The notes: a model not told the origin generated them from the letters alone. Positions 16,563-26,900 are shown, counted from the first letter of the stretch. The stretch: DNA of 64,000 nucleotides from Synergistaceae bacterium (GCA_017446055.1 JAFSRQ010000146.1:1-64000), one strand, 5' to 3'. Program-made: numbers and translations.

Positions 16563-16606
16563 GCGGAAAGCCCCGAATTTCTCAGAGCCTCCGCAGAATT
16601 TTTCCG
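16563..16606 (-). terminator. Possible attenuator between P19 and DUF2318 genes
   Basis: On the minus strand CGGAAA (16606-16601) can pair with TTTCCG (16569-16564) around a partly self-complementary loop, followed by CTTTTG. The short U-run suggests partial termination that would make more P19 than downstream products. Confidence 0.4.
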
Positions 16607-16627
16607 TTTGCTGACTGTGTGAATGTC

Positions 16628-17230
16628 TTACTCGTTCTGTAACTGCTCGCCCGTATAGTTCCAGTCAAATTCAACGCTGTAAGTCTGGAAGAAGTCCTTT
16701 GCGTTCTCTTTTGCCGGGACTCCCGTCTCAGGGTCAGTGTGAAGCAGGTAGTCAGTGGGCGGCTCAATGATGAATTTCAGCTTGTACGGTCCAACGGGAA
16801 GGCCTTTTGCGATGTTCGCGCCGTAGTGGGGGCCGTCGTCAGCGTTCATCGGCATGAATGATCCTGACATTACAGTTTTGCCGTCAATCTTGTTGATCTC
16901 GTACTTCACTGTGAGATACGCGGGCCAGATGTCCTCGCCGTTTCCGAAACCGTACTTTATCGCGTCTTCGGGCTTAAGGTGGATGTCGGCCTCAAGGTGC
17001 ATGTCTGAGTCCTCGCGTGAGGGGTTCTTGCCTGACGGGTACATGTCGACCGCCTGGAAGTATACCGCCGCGACGTTGTACGGGCCTACCTGAGTCTCAC
17101 CGATGGGAATCTCCTCAAAGCCTGCCTCACCGGGCTTCATGGTTACGGGTGCCGCTACACGTGTTGATGCCGCGAATGACGCTGAGACTGCCATCGCGAG
17201 GATTATTGCCGTGAGAATTGCCTTCTTCAT
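16628..17230 (-). CDS. Periplasmic iron-binding protein P19/Tpd (FetP-like)
   Basis: The product has 200 residues with a signal peptide (MKKAILTAIILAMAVSASFA). The mature part matches the Tpd/P19 family: FEEIPIGETQVGPYNVAAVY, DSDMHLEADIHL and GPHYGANI. The Met, His and Glu residues in these segments are the known copper and iron ligands. P19 accepts iron (with Cu) in the periplasm and hands it to the FTR1 permease. The gene lies between the FTR1 and DUF2318 genes, the typical order. Its ATG follows the FTR1 stop by about 50 bases. Confidence 0.92.
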   Translation of the reverse strand: MKKAILTAIILAMAVSASFAASTRVAAPVTMKPGEAGFEEIPIGETQVGPYNVAAVYFQAVDMYPSGKNPSREDSDMHLEADIHLKPEDAIKYGFGNGEDIWPAYLTVKYEINKIDGKTVMSGSFMPMNADDGPHYGANIAKGLPVGPYKLKFIIEPPTDYLLHTDPETGVPAKENAKDFFQTYSVEFDWNYTGEQLQNE

Positions 17231-17282
17231 TGTTACTGATAACCTCCTGAATAGATTTTGTGTTACTCTATAAACTCCCTGA

Positions 17283-18719
17283 TTACTTCGCAGGGGATTT
17301 ATCCTTTTTCCTGAAAATGTGCGGAAGCATTATCCACACCGCCGCAATCACGAGCATGATCTGAGGGATAAGAGTCTCCGCCCTGTCGTATATGCTCAGA
17401 ATCTCAATGCTGAATCCATTCATGGCCGGAATTACCGTTCTCCCCGTAATCACATCCGCCTCCGTAAGCTCAACAACTCCCTTCCCCATGAACGATATGC
17501 ACATGAGGAACAGCAATATGCTCGTGAACATGAAGAACGCCCTCAAAGGCAATTTCACGCTGAAGTAACGGAAGCACACCCACACGATAACCAGAACCAG
17601 AACGCCCGCGCCGATTCCGTAAGCGATATACACAGGGTTGCTCATTCCGCCCGTGAAGGCCGCAGAGTAGAAGAGTATCAATTCCGCTCCCTCTCTCATT
17701 ACCGCGATGAATGCCGCGAAAATTAGCGTCCACTGAGATTTTGAGTCTATCGATTGCTGGACTTTGCCGCTGATGTAGTTTTCCCACGCAATATTGTCCG
17801 CCTTCGAGAGCATCCAGTTGCTGACGTAGAACAGAACCGCCACCGCAAGGAACATCGTCCATCCCTCTAACAGCTCCCGCGCGACTCCGCTCTGTTCCCC
17901 CATGAGAGCCTCTAACGCCCACGCAAGAATCACGCTCGCAATAATCGCCGCGAATGAGCCGAGATATACCCCTTTGAGCATGTTCTTGTTGCCGGTCTTG
18001 ATGAGATATGCCACAATCGCAACGATGACTAGAATCGCCTCCAGCCCCTCACGGACGAGAAGACCGAACGCCGTCAAGAACGTTAGCCAGTCGCGGTTGA
18101 CAGGAGTTTTCGCGGACTCGGTTTTTGCTGACGATGTCGAAGTTGAAGCCTCCGTTAAAGTCTGGGCTGTTGATGTTGGTGTTGATGCCTCAGATTTTGC
18201 GGGCAATGTTGACGCTAAGATTGCTGGTTTTGGTGTTGACGTGTCGGAATATATAGCCTCGCCGACACTGTCAGGGTCAGAAATTTCCGCCATCCCGTCG
18301 AGAACCATTGAGTCCTTGTAGACCTTGATCTTGAGATCCTCAATCTGCTGTATCAGTGCTGACTTCTCTTTTTCCTGATTGCCGAGCAAAACGTGTTTGA
18401 TGTCTCTGAACTGGCCTTCTATGTGGTTGACCCTTGCCGCCGAAATCGCGTACATCACTGTGCGTTCGACACCCTGAACCTCATAGTACTTGAAGTAGGC
18501 ATCGTTCACGTGGTTGTATGCGTCCTTGTACTTGTCGGCGATAACGTCATCAATAGCGGCGTTAAATTCCAGTGCCATATCCGCCGCAACCCCGCGCCAG
18601 TCGTCATAATGCTTCTTCTTCTTGGCGGCCTCAGAAATATTTGCGTTCACAAAAATTACAGCGAGTAACAGAAACACAAGCCCTGCATAGTACGCAAAGC
18701 CTCTCTTACACTTCAGCAA
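17283..18719 (-). CDS. FTR1-family iron permease (FetM-like)
   Basis: The 478-residue protein has a signal sequence, a periplasmic helical domain (about 40-155), a Ser/Thr/Ala linker (about 160-205) and a seven-helix FTR1 domain. The two iron motifs are LLVREGLEAIL near residue 221 and VMREGAELIL near 340, both of REGxE type. FTR1 proteins import ferric iron. With P19 downstream this is the FetMP arrangement known from Campylobacter and pathogenic E. coli. The start is TTG at 18719 with AAGGAG 10 bases before; no ATG fits. It is the first gene of a six-gene operon running to 12079. Confidence 0.92.
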   Translation of the reverse strand: MLKCKRGFAYYAGLVFLLLAVIFVNANISEAAKKKKHYDDWRGVAADMALEFNAAIDDVIADKYKDAYNHVNDAYFKYYEVQGVERTVMYAISAARVNHIEGQFRDIKHVLLGNQEKEKSALIQQIEDLKIKVYKDSMVLDGMAEISDPDSVGEAIYSDTSTPKPAILASTLPAKSEASTPTSTAQTLTEASTSTSSAKTESAKTPVNRDWLTFLTAFGLLVREGLEAILVIVAIVAYLIKTGNKNMLKGVYLGSFAAIIASVILAWALEALMGEQSGVARELLEGWTMFLAVAVLFYVSNWMLSKADNIAWENYISGKVQQSIDSKSQWTLIFAAFIAVMREGAELILFYSAAFTGGMSNPVYIAYGIGAGVLVLVIVWVCFRYFSVKLPLRAFFMFTSILLFLMCISFMGKGVVELTEADVITGRTVIPAMNGFSIEILSIYDRAETLIPQIMLVIAAVWIMLPHIFRKKDKSPAK

Positions 18720-18781
18720 GTGAGTCAGACTCCTTTTACCGTGTGGAAATTATATCGGTCAAACTTTTCTTGATGGCGTGA

Positions 18782-18810
18782 ATTTTACCAGCGGTTATTT
18801 TCCCGGTCAA
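18782..18810 (-). promoter_or_regulatory. Sigma70-type promoter of the iron operon
   Basis: On the minus strand TTGACC (18810-18805) and TAAAAT (18787-18782) are 17 bases apart, close to consensus. A second AAGTTTGACCGA downstream echoes AAACTTGACCGG at the -35. The pair could be an operator for a metal regulator; I could not recognise a Fur or DtxR box. Confidence 0.75.
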
Positions 18811-18836
18811 GTTTTATGTTACAGATGACAAACTTT

Positions 18837-19823
18837 CTACAGCATTACGGGTTCAGGGAGCGGGCTTCTTCCCTCAAGAGTGAGAGCGGCGTTTGTGCGC
18901 AGGTTCAGCATGTCTTCATGAAGAGTGAATGACGGCATATAGTCCCGGATAATGTCGAGACCGTGAGATTTCCCGCGTGCAATTCCTGAGAGGGCAAACA
19001 TTTTCGCGAGACGGTGATTTCTGATTGCCCGGCGGATTGTTCCGGGGTTGTCGGCAAAAACTTTCGGAGGGTTTGACGTGATGAATATATTTATGTGCGT
19101 GTCAGTGTTATAGTCAGCATGAAGAAGCGAGTTGATGAACAGTTCCCGGAAAGCCCCGGCGCATTTTGACGACAAGGGATGAATCAGTCTCGGCAGAATT
19201 TCAGTGAGAGAGTCCCAGATGTTGACGGCTGAAATCTCCGCATGTCCCCCGGCGTAATCCAGAACAGTGCGTACCCTCACAATATCCCCGAACATCAACG
19301 CCCCTGCCAGCGTCAGAAATTTTCCCGAATAAACTCCCGTCCTCCTCAGAAATTCATCGCGCGTGAACCTCCTCATGCCCTCATGAAGCCCCGTAACCTT
19401 TGCGTGAAACTGGCTGATTGATTTTTCGCTGATGGATATATTCTTGACGGGGTAATCATCTCTTGACGGTTCACGTGAATCCCCGGCCATGAGGGATTTC
19501 ACCCAAGCCCCGGAGATAACGTTCTGGCCTTCTATGCGCCTGTATACCCGGCCTTTGTGCGCAGCGGGCTTCTTGTTCCATGCCAGCGGAGGAATGTATA
19601 TTTTCCCGTCAGCAGTAACAGTATACGGAATCCCGGACGGTATCAGCCTCACAGGGTCAAAGCCCTCACACAGCATCATACCCCCGGAAGAATTTGCGAA
19701 AGCGCAGGCAGTCTCAGGGACTCGGAATAACTCATCCCTGCTGATAGTCTCAGTGTCATAATCCGGCAGAAATCCCCCGTTCAACGCCATGAATGATTGC
19801 TCCGTCCTCAGATTTTCCGACAT
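18837..19823 (-). CDS. AlbA_2/Schlafen-type putative transcriptional regulator (COG2865-like)
   Basis: This 328-residue protein has an N-terminal AlbA_2-like part (ETACAFANSSGGMMLCEGFD, IYIPPLAWNKKPAAHKGRVY) and a middle region (FLRRTGVYSGKFLTLAGALMFG). The C-terminal ATPase-like part has FRELFINSLLHADYNTD, VFADNPGTIR and RGKSHGLDI. This is the layout of COG2865 proteins, often annotated as RecG-like or transcriptional regulators. Their targets are mostly unknown. It is divergent from polA; the two share a short AT-rich space with TATAAT at 19826-19831, readable on both strands. Confidence 0.8.
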   Translation of the reverse strand: MSENLRTEQSFMALNGGFLPDYDTETISRDELFRVPETACAFANSSGGMMLCEGFDPVRLIPSGIPYTVTADGKIYIPPLAWNKKPAAHKGRVYRRIEGQNVISGAWVKSLMAGDSREPSRDDYPVKNISISEKSISQFHAKVTGLHEGMRRFTRDEFLRRTGVYSGKFLTLAGALMFGDIVRVRTVLDYAGGHAEISAVNIWDSLTEILPRLIHPLSSKCAGAFRELFINSLLHADYNTDTHINIFITSNPPKVFADNPGTIRRAIRNHRLAKMFALSGIARGKSHGLDIIRDYMPSFTLHEDMLNLRTNAALTLEGRSPLPEPVML

Positions 19824-19864
19824 ATTATAATTCTCGCATCACAATATACATTGGGGTGATTCAC

Positions 19865-22228
19865 ATTAAGACATTTCTTGTTGTTGACGGACACAGCCTC
19901 GCTCACAGGGGATTCCACGCAATGAGTACGAGACTCACCGCTCCTGACGGTACACCAACAGCAATGATTACAGCCTTCATGAACATGCTTTACCGTGTAC
20001 AGGATGAACTTATGCCTGACTGCACCATAGCTGTTTTTGACGCAAAGGGGAAAACTTTCAGGCATGAGGTTTACGGCGGGTACAAAGCCTCCCGTCCTCC
20101 CCTGTCTGATGACCTGCGAATCCAGATTCCTATATTGCAGGAACTCTTGAGCCTCTGCGGAATCAGAGTCGTAACACGTGAAGGCGTTGAAGCTGACGAC
20201 ACAGCAGCCTCAATCGTCAAGCTGATTCGGCGTGAGGGCAGTGAAGCTGTAGTGATTTCGTCGGACAAAGACCTGTTCCAGATTCTTGCGGACGGTGTCA
20301 GGATTATGCGCCCGGTGAAGAACGGTGTATCAGGCGCGGCAACCTACGATGTGCCAGCGTTCGTGAGGGAGTACGGATTCTCGCCGCTCTCTATGCCCGA
20401 CTACCTCGCTATTGTCGGCGATGCTTCCGACAACATCAAGGGCGTTCACGGAATAGGGGAAATCACAGCCGCCAAGATTCTCGCGAAGTTACCCACACTT
20501 GAAGCTATATATGCCTCACTGGACTCACTGCCCAAGTCATCACGACAGAAATTCGAGCAGGCCGGGCGGGACTCGGTGATATGGACTCGCGATAACCTCA
20601 CTATTTTGCGTGATAACCTCTTCGACGATGACCCCGGTTTCCTCGATGACTGTATCAACCACAGGACAAACTTTGAGGCCGCCGAGAAATTAGCGTTGAG
20701 GCTGGGACTTTCACGGGTGCTTGAGAGAATCGGCAGCGACAAGAAGCCATTGCCCCGCGAATTTTACCGCAAAGGAGATTTCCCCCCTCCCGAAGCCGAC
20801 ATAATCACTCAGGACTACAAGAACGAGCTGCGCGCTTCACCCGGAAAATTCCAGGATGCTCAAAGAGTCTGGGACTTGAGGACAGCGTACTACCTCCTTC
20901 ACCCTGACGAGGCCGCAAAGAAGCTGCCCGCGATAATTGAGACCGTGAACAGAAGCCCAGACCCCGCCGGGACTCTCGCAGAGTTAGCCGGAAGCCTTGA
21001 CGCTGAAATCAGGAAGTATGACGGACTTCACGATGTCATGGCCGGGCTTGACCTGCCGCTAATCCCCGTGCTGAATCAGGTGGAGGATCACGGAATCAGG
21101 ATTGACCCGGAGAAATTCGAGGCATTGCAGGCGGAACTGTCAGCAAGAGTCGCGGAGATTGAGACTCAGGTCATACGGTCAACAGGCTTCAGGGTAAACC
21201 TAAATTCCCCCGCTCAAGTCTCGTGGCTTCTTTTCGAGCAGCTGAAATTCCCCCCGTCAAAGAAGACAAAGAGCAAGACATCATACACCACAGATGCAGG
21301 AGTCCTTGAGAGACTCGCCTCAGAGCCGGGCGGAGAAATTCCCGGACTCATCCTCGAACACCGCGAAATCAGCAAAATGCTTGCGGGCTTCGTCATCCCA
21401 CTCCTGAAAGCGGCGGACAATGACAGCATAATTCACACAACCTTCGAGCCGGCCATGACAGGAACAGGAAGACTCAGCTCACGTGATCCCAATCTCCAGA
21501 ACATACCGGCCTTCGGGAAATGGGCGGACAAAATCAAGTCAGGATTAATCCCCGTCAACCCTGAGAATATTTTTGTTGCTGCTGACTACTCACAGATAGA
21601 GCTGCGGGTACTTGCTCACATGTCAGGCGAGGAGAGGCTGATTGAGGCTTTTGCTGACGGAAGAGACATACATACTGAGACGGCCTCGTGGGTATTCGGG
21701 GTAGACTCAGCGTTCGTTACGCCGGAGATGAGACGCGCCGCAAAGATGGTGAACTTCGGACTGATTTACGGCATGAGTTCATTCGGACTGTCTGAGAGGC
21801 TCGGTGTGAAACGCTCTGAGGCTGACGGGATTATGACACGATACTTTGACGCACTGCCGGGCATCAGGGGCTTCCTTGCCGGGCTGGTGAATGACGCGAA
21901 AAAGAGAGGGTACTCACGGACTCTCGCAGGAAGGATAAGGCCAGTCAATGAGATTCCCGCAAAAGGCCAGGCACTTGACCGCGCTCTGGTCAATTCACCG
22001 ATACAAGGCACTGCTGCTGACACTGCACGGCGGGCAATGATTCGCTTCTGGGAATCGGGCTGCGCTGAAATGCTGTTGCAGGTACACGACTCTATTGTGT
22101 GCGAATGCCCGGTGAGTCAGGCGGATGAAGTCTCAGAGAATCTCAGGCGGATAATGATTGAGTCGGGCGGCGAGATTTCACACCTTGAGGCGGAAACTAA
22201 GCAGGGAGGAACGCTTGCTGATGTGTAA
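19865..22228 (+). CDS. polA: DNA polymerase I
   Basis: The 5'-3' exonuclease domain comes first (KTFLVVDGHSLAHRGFHAM, EGVEADDTAAS, SSDKDLFQIL, GDASDNIKGVHGIGEITA). A short, degenerate 3'-5' exonuclease region without the acidic motifs follows. The polymerase domain has motif A (VAADYSQIELRVLAHMSGEE), motif B (RRAAKMVNFGLIYGMSSFG) and motif C (LLQVHDSIVCECP). Motif C has Ser where the family mostly has Glu. The length of about 788 residues is short for PolI. The family N-terminus begins at KTFLVVDG. The codon before it is ATT at 19865, six bases after GGGGTGA; the nearest ordinary start is GTG at 19856, which lies inside that Shine-Dalgarno. I give ATT as the best estimate. Confidence 0.93.
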   Translation: MKTFLVVDGHSLAHRGFHAMSTRLTAPDGTPTAMITAFMNMLYRVQDELMPDCTIAVFDAKGKTFRHEVYGGYKASRPPLSDDLRIQIPILQELLSLCGIRVVTREGVEADDTAASIVKLIRREGSEAVVISSDKDLFQILADGVRIMRPVKNGVSGAATYDVPAFVREYGFSPLSMPDYLAIVGDASDNIKGVHGIGEITAAKILAKLPTLEAIYASLDSLPKSSRQKFEQAGRDSVIWTRDNLTILRDNLFDDDPGFLDDCINHRTNFEAAEKLALRLGLSRVLERIGSDKKPLPREFYRKGDFPPPEADIITQDYKNELRASPGKFQDAQRVWDLRTAYYLLHPDEAAKKLPAIIETVNRSPDPAGTLAELAGSLDAEIRKYDGLHDVMAGLDLPLIPVLNQVEDHGIRIDPEKFEALQAELSARVAEIETQVIRSTGFRVNLNSPAQVSWLLFEQLKFPPSKKTKSKTSYTTDAGVLERLASEPGGEIPGLILEHREISKMLAGFVIPLLKAADNDSIIHTTFEPAMTGTGRLSSRDPNLQNIPAFGKWADKIKSGLIPVNPENIFVAADYSQIELRVLAHMSGEERLIEAFADGRDIHTETASWVFGVDSAFVTPEMRRAAKMVNFGLIYGMSSFGLSERLGVKRSEADGIMTRYFDALPGIRGFLAGLVNDAKKRGYSRTLAGRIRPVNEIPAKGQALDRALVNSPIQGTAADTARRAMIRFWESGCAEMLLQVHDSIVCECPVSQADEVSENLRRIMIESGGEISHLEAETKQGGTLADV

Positions 22229-22309
22229 AATTGCTTAGTATGTGCTAAAATCTGCAAATCGCGTAAATTACGTACCACAAAATTTATAGAAAGAGGGTTT
22301 TATCCCATC

Positions 22310-23890
22310 ATGATGAAATTCCTTCGCACACAAATGAAATGGATAATGGCAGTAATCGTTATTGCGTTCCTGCTGTCCACATTCCTGATGTATGAAGGCA
22401 GGGGGACAAGGCGCACACCTTCCCGCAACCCGGACGGCTCAATGGCGGATTACGAGGTCGCCCAGATCAACGGACGCTCACTCATGCGCTCGGAGCTTGA
22501 GCAGAGACTCCGCAACTACCTCAGCACTTACAGCACAAGAAGCGTTGCGTCTATAGACATGCCTGCGATATACAGGTCAGTGCTTGACGAGGCAATACTT
22601 GAGTCCCAGCTCGCAAAGGAAGTACAGGAGAAGGGAATCACGGTGTCAGACGCTGAAGCTGACCAGGCCATGAAGAGCTATGCTGATACATATTTCCCTA
22701 CACGCGAGGCTTTCTATCAGGTTCTCGCAAATTCGGGACTCAAGCCGGAGGACTACAAGAGGAGTCTTGCGCGTCAGATGGCTTCGGAGAGACTGATACG
22801 CGAGGCAGTCGGGGAAATCACAGTGAGCGAGGACAAAGTATCAGAGTTCTACGACACGATGAAGAATATACTCTACATTCAGCCGGAAGGGTACATGATA
22901 CACATGGCCGACTTCAGCACGAGCGGGGATGCTGAGAAATTCCGCGCGATGCTGGCCGCCGGAGCAAGCTGGGACGCTACGGTGTCAGGCGACTCTCTTG
23001 CCTCGATGGACGTAATCAACATCACACGCTCACCCGTAAGGCTTCCTGCAAGCACATTCAGGTCGGGGATATTGAGCGTTCTTGCGTCTGTTGACGTGGG
23101 GCAGGCCAGCCCGGTGTTTACGGTTTCGAGCAACGATTACGGGGTCGCGCTGAAGGTATCACATGTTGACGCTAGCAATACACCATTTGATGAGGTCAGC
23201 GGTGATATCAGGACAATGCTCTCACAGCAGGAGGAGCGCAACAGGTTGTCGTCATACGAGTCATCATTGAGGGCAAAAGCAAGCGTAGTGATTAATGACG
23301 AGGAATTATTCGCCAGCACCGCAGCATCACAGGACAAATCGCAGTCAGCAGATATTCTCCCTATAATGAGCATTGAGGAGGAAGAAGAAATTGACGAGCC
23401 AGAGTCAGAAGATGAAGCGATTGAGGACGAGCCGGAAGAGGAAGAGCCAGAAGAGTCCGCTGAACCTGTAGCAGCCAGCGAGGACAAGACAGCTGAGACT
23501 CCCGCGCCCGTCGTAACAGTCAGTGAGGACGAACCAGCAGAGACACCCGCCCCTGTAGCAGTCAGCGAGGACACGACAGCTGAGACTCCCGAACCCGTAA
23601 CAGTCAGTGAAGACACTACAGCTGAGACTCCCGAACCCGTAACAGTGAGTGAAGATACGCCAGCTGAGACTCCCGCGCCTGTTGAACCAGTAACAGAAGC
23701 CGAGACACCCGAACCTGTAGCAACAGCAAGCGAGGACACTACAGCTGTAGCAGAAGCACCGTCAGCAGAAGAAGCCCCCGCGCCCGTTGAGCAGTCAGCA
23801 GACACAGAGACACCCGCGCCTATTGAGGCACTCAGCGAGGATACACCAGCAGTAACAGTAACAGAAGCATCACCAGACATACAGCAGTAA
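22310..23890 (+). CDS. PpiD/SurA-like membrane-anchored chaperone with acidic repeat tail
   Basis: The N-terminus (FLRTQMKWIMAVIVIAFLLS) is a membrane anchor. About residues 50-180 form a SurA_N-type chaperone domain (YEVAQINGRSLMRSELEQRL, LDEAILESQLAKEVQEKGI). About 190-330 resembles a degenerate parvulin domain. Residues from about 345 on are very acidic, then Pro/Thr/Glu-rich with 14-residue repeats of the type SEDTTAETPEPVTV. The protein probably assists folding outside the inner membrane. The acidic repeat tail is not normal for this family. The first of two adjacent ATGs is used here; AAAGAGGG lies about 12 bases upstream. Confidence 0.8.
   Translation: MMKFLRTQMKWIMAVIVIAFLLSTFLMYEGRGTRRTPSRNPDGSMADYEVAQINGRSLMRSELEQRLRNYLSTYSTRSVASIDMPAIYRSVLDEAILESQLAKEVQEKGITVSDAEADQAMKSYADTYFPTREAFYQVLANSGLKPEDYKRSLARQMASERLIREAVGEITVSEDKVSEFYDTMKNILYIQPEGYMIHMADFSTSGDAEKFRAMLAAGASWDATVSGDSLASMDVINITRSPVRLPASTFRSGILSVLASVDVGQASPVFTVSSNDYGVALKVSHVDASNTPFDEVSGDIRTMLSQQEERNRLSSYESSLRAKASVVINDEELFASTAASQDKSQSADILPIMSIEEEEEIDEPESEDEAIEDEPEEEEPEESAEPVAASEDKTAETPAPVVTVSEDEPAETPAPVAVSEDTTAETPEPVTVSEDTTAETPEPVTVSEDTPAETPAPVEPVTEAETPEPVATASEDTTAVAEAPSAEEAPAPVEQSADTETPAPIEALSEDTPAVTVTEASPDIQQ
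23470..23740 (+). repeat. 42-bp coding repeats in the chaperone tail
   Basis: Copies of the motif SEDxxAETPxPVxV recur; two neighbouring copies (about 23567-23650) are almost identical at the DNA level with a 42-base period. This points to slippage or recombination in the tail. Confidence 0.75.
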
Positions 23891-23919
23891 CAGACAGTAA
23901 CACAGGAAGTGATTTGTAC

Positions 23920-26900
23920 ATGGCAGCACCACAGCGCACAGACATACACAAGATACTCATAATAGGTTCCGGCCCAATCGTTATAGGCCAGGCCTGCGAG
24001 TTTGACTACTCCGGGACTCAGGCGTGCAAGGCGTTGCGCTCGCTCGGCTATGAGGTAGTCCTCGTGAACTCCAACCCCGCCACAATCATGACCGATCCCG
24101 AAATGGCGGACATAACCTACATTGAGCCGCTCAACCCGGAACGCCTCGAAGCCATAATTGCCCGTGAGAAACCTGACGCATTACTCCCGAACTTGGGCGG
24201 TCAGTCAGGCTTGAACTTATGCGCGGAACTACACAAGGCCGGGATTCTCGCGAAGTACAACGTTCAGGTAATCGGAGTCCAGGCAGACGCAATCGAGCGC
24301 GGAGAGGACAGAGTCGAGTTCAAGCGCACAATGCAGGCTCTGGGCATCGACATGGCACGGTCTCAGGTAGCTTACTCTGTTGACGAGGCACTGAATATCG
24401 CTGAGACACTCGGCTACCCTGTAGTTCTCCGTCCTGCGTACACAATGGGCGGGGCAGGCGGCGGACTGGTCTACAACCGCGAGGAACTCCGCACAGTCTG
24501 CGAACGGGGATTGCAGGCCAGCATAGTGCATCAAGTTTTGGTTGAAGAAAGCGTGCTGGGCTGGGAGGAACTGGAGCTTGAGGTAGTCCGCGACAAGGAC
24601 AACAACATGATCACCGTCTGCTTCATCGAGAACGTTGACCCTATGGGAGTACACACAGGCGACTCGTTCTGCGTTGCCCCGATGCTCACGATTGCGCCGG
24701 AATTGCAGGCACGGTTGCAGGAGATGGCGTACCGTATCGTCGAGCATATCGGCGTGATAGGCGGGACAAACGTACAGTTTGCGCACAACCCCAAGACAGG
24801 CCGCGTGATAGTGATTGAGATTAACCCCCGCACTTCGAGGTCATCTGCTCTAGCGTCAAAGGCTACGGGCTTCCCGATTGCTCTCGTGTCGGCGAAACTT
24901 GCGGCGGGATTGTCCCTGAGCGATATATCTTGCGGCAAGTATGGCACTCTCGACAAGTACACGCCGGGAGGAGCTCCTGACGGCAAGGGCAACGGCTATG
25001 TTGTGGTGAAGTTTGCGCGGTGGGCGTTCGAGAAGTTCAAGGGAGTGCAGGACAAACTGGGGACTCAAATGCGCGCTGTCGGTGAGGTCATGAGCATTGG
25101 GAAGAATTTCCGCGAGGCTTTCCAGAAGGCCGTGCGTTCGCTGGAGAAAGACCGTTACGGACTCGGCCATGTCAAGAATTTTGCTGACCTGTCGAAGTCT
25201 GAGCTGCTCGGAATGCTGGAATACCCCACGAGTGAGCGTTACTTCATCATCTACGAGGCACTGAGGAAGGGCGCGACGGTTGACGAGATTCACGCGCTGA
25301 CACACGTCAAGGCATACTTCCTCGCTGAGATGAAGGCGCTTGTCGACGAGGAGGAACACATACTGACCTTCAAGGGCGCGACTCTCCCAGATGATGTGCT
25401 GACGCAGGCCAAACGCAACGGCTTCTCGGACAGGTATCTTGCGGGATTGCTCAACGTCAGCGAGCAGTCAGTCCGCGAACACAGGGAGGCTCTCGGCGTT
25501 GTCGAACACTGGGAGGGAGTCCACGTAAGCGGCACTCAGGACGGCGCATACTACTACAGCTCCTACAGCATGGCCGGGAACAATACAGTCTCAGACAAAC
25601 GCAAGGTGATGATACTCGGAGGCGGCCCCAACAGAATCGGGCAGGGCATAGAGTTCGATTACTGCTGTGTGCACGCCGCGCAGTCCCTCCGCAAGCTCGG
25701 CTTCGAGACAATCATCGTCAACTGCAACCCTGAGACCGTCAGCACCGATTACGACACTAGCGACAAGCTGTATTTCGAGCCTCTGACACTTGAGGACGTA
25801 CTCAGCATTTACCGCGAGGAGAAGCCCGTCGGAGTCATAGCCCAGTTCGGAGGACAGACCCCCCTCAATCTCGCGTCAGAGTTAGAGCGCAACGGAGTCA
25901 AAATTCTCGGAACGTCGCCCGAAATCATAGACCTTGCGGAGGACAGAGGCCGCTTCAAGTCAGTCATGGACTCTCTCGGAATCCCAATGCCTGAGTCAGG
26001 GATGGCGGCGACTCTTGATGAGGCTCGTGAAGTCGTCGCAAGAATAGGCTACCCCGTCATGGTGAGACCGTCATACGTTCTCGGCGGGCGCGGAATGGAG
26101 ATCGTCTACGATGAGGAAAGTTTAGCGTCATACGTCCGGGCGGCTGTGGGCGTAACACCTGACCGTCCCATACTGATTGACCGCTTCCTGAACCACGCGC
26201 TTGAATGCGAGGCTGATGCGATTTGCGACGGCACTCACGCTTACGTCCCGGCCGTAATGGAACACATAGAGCTTGCCGGGATTCATTCGGGCGACTCGGC
26301 GTGCTTCCTCCCGTCAAGGCACATTTCCCCCGAAGCATTGTCGACCATCAAGGACTACACGCGCAAAATAGCTGAGGCTATGCACGTTGTCGGTCTCATG
26401 AACATACAGTACGCGATTGAGGCGGGAAAAGTCTTCGTGCTTGAGGCAAACCCTCGCGCATCACGCACAGTCCCGTTAGTCTCGAAAGTCTGCGGGATAA
26501 GGATGGTGCCGCTTGCTGTCGAGGCAATAACACGCGAACTCACAGGCATGCCGTCTCCGCTAGAGTCTCTTGGCGAGAGGGTCATACCTTATTACGGCGT
26601 GAAGGAGTCAGTTTTCCCGTTCAACATGTTCCAGGAGGTCGACCCGGTATTAGGGCCTGAAATGAGGTCAACGGGCGAGGTTCTGGGACTCGCGTCAATG
26701 CCGGGCGAGGCTTTCTTCAAGGCTGAGGAGGCCGCCGGAGGGAAGCTGCCTTTGTCGGGGACTGTGCTAATCGCCGTGAGTGATTCCGACAAGAAGGCAA
26801 TCGTCCCAATCGCGCAGAAGTTCAGTTACGCGGGCTTCGGGATTCTTGCGACTGAGGGAACTTGCGAGGCTCTGAGGAATTCGGGTGTTGACTGCGAGTC

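Noticed and set aside
23137-23949. 270-residue Ser/Thr/Val-rich ORF on the minus strand
   Set aside because: It is the antisense shadow of the acidic repeat tail of the chaperone gene; its composition follows from that repeat.
24229-24786. 185-residue minus-strand ORF inside carB
   Set aside because: Shadow of a highly conserved gene; no domain pattern of its own.
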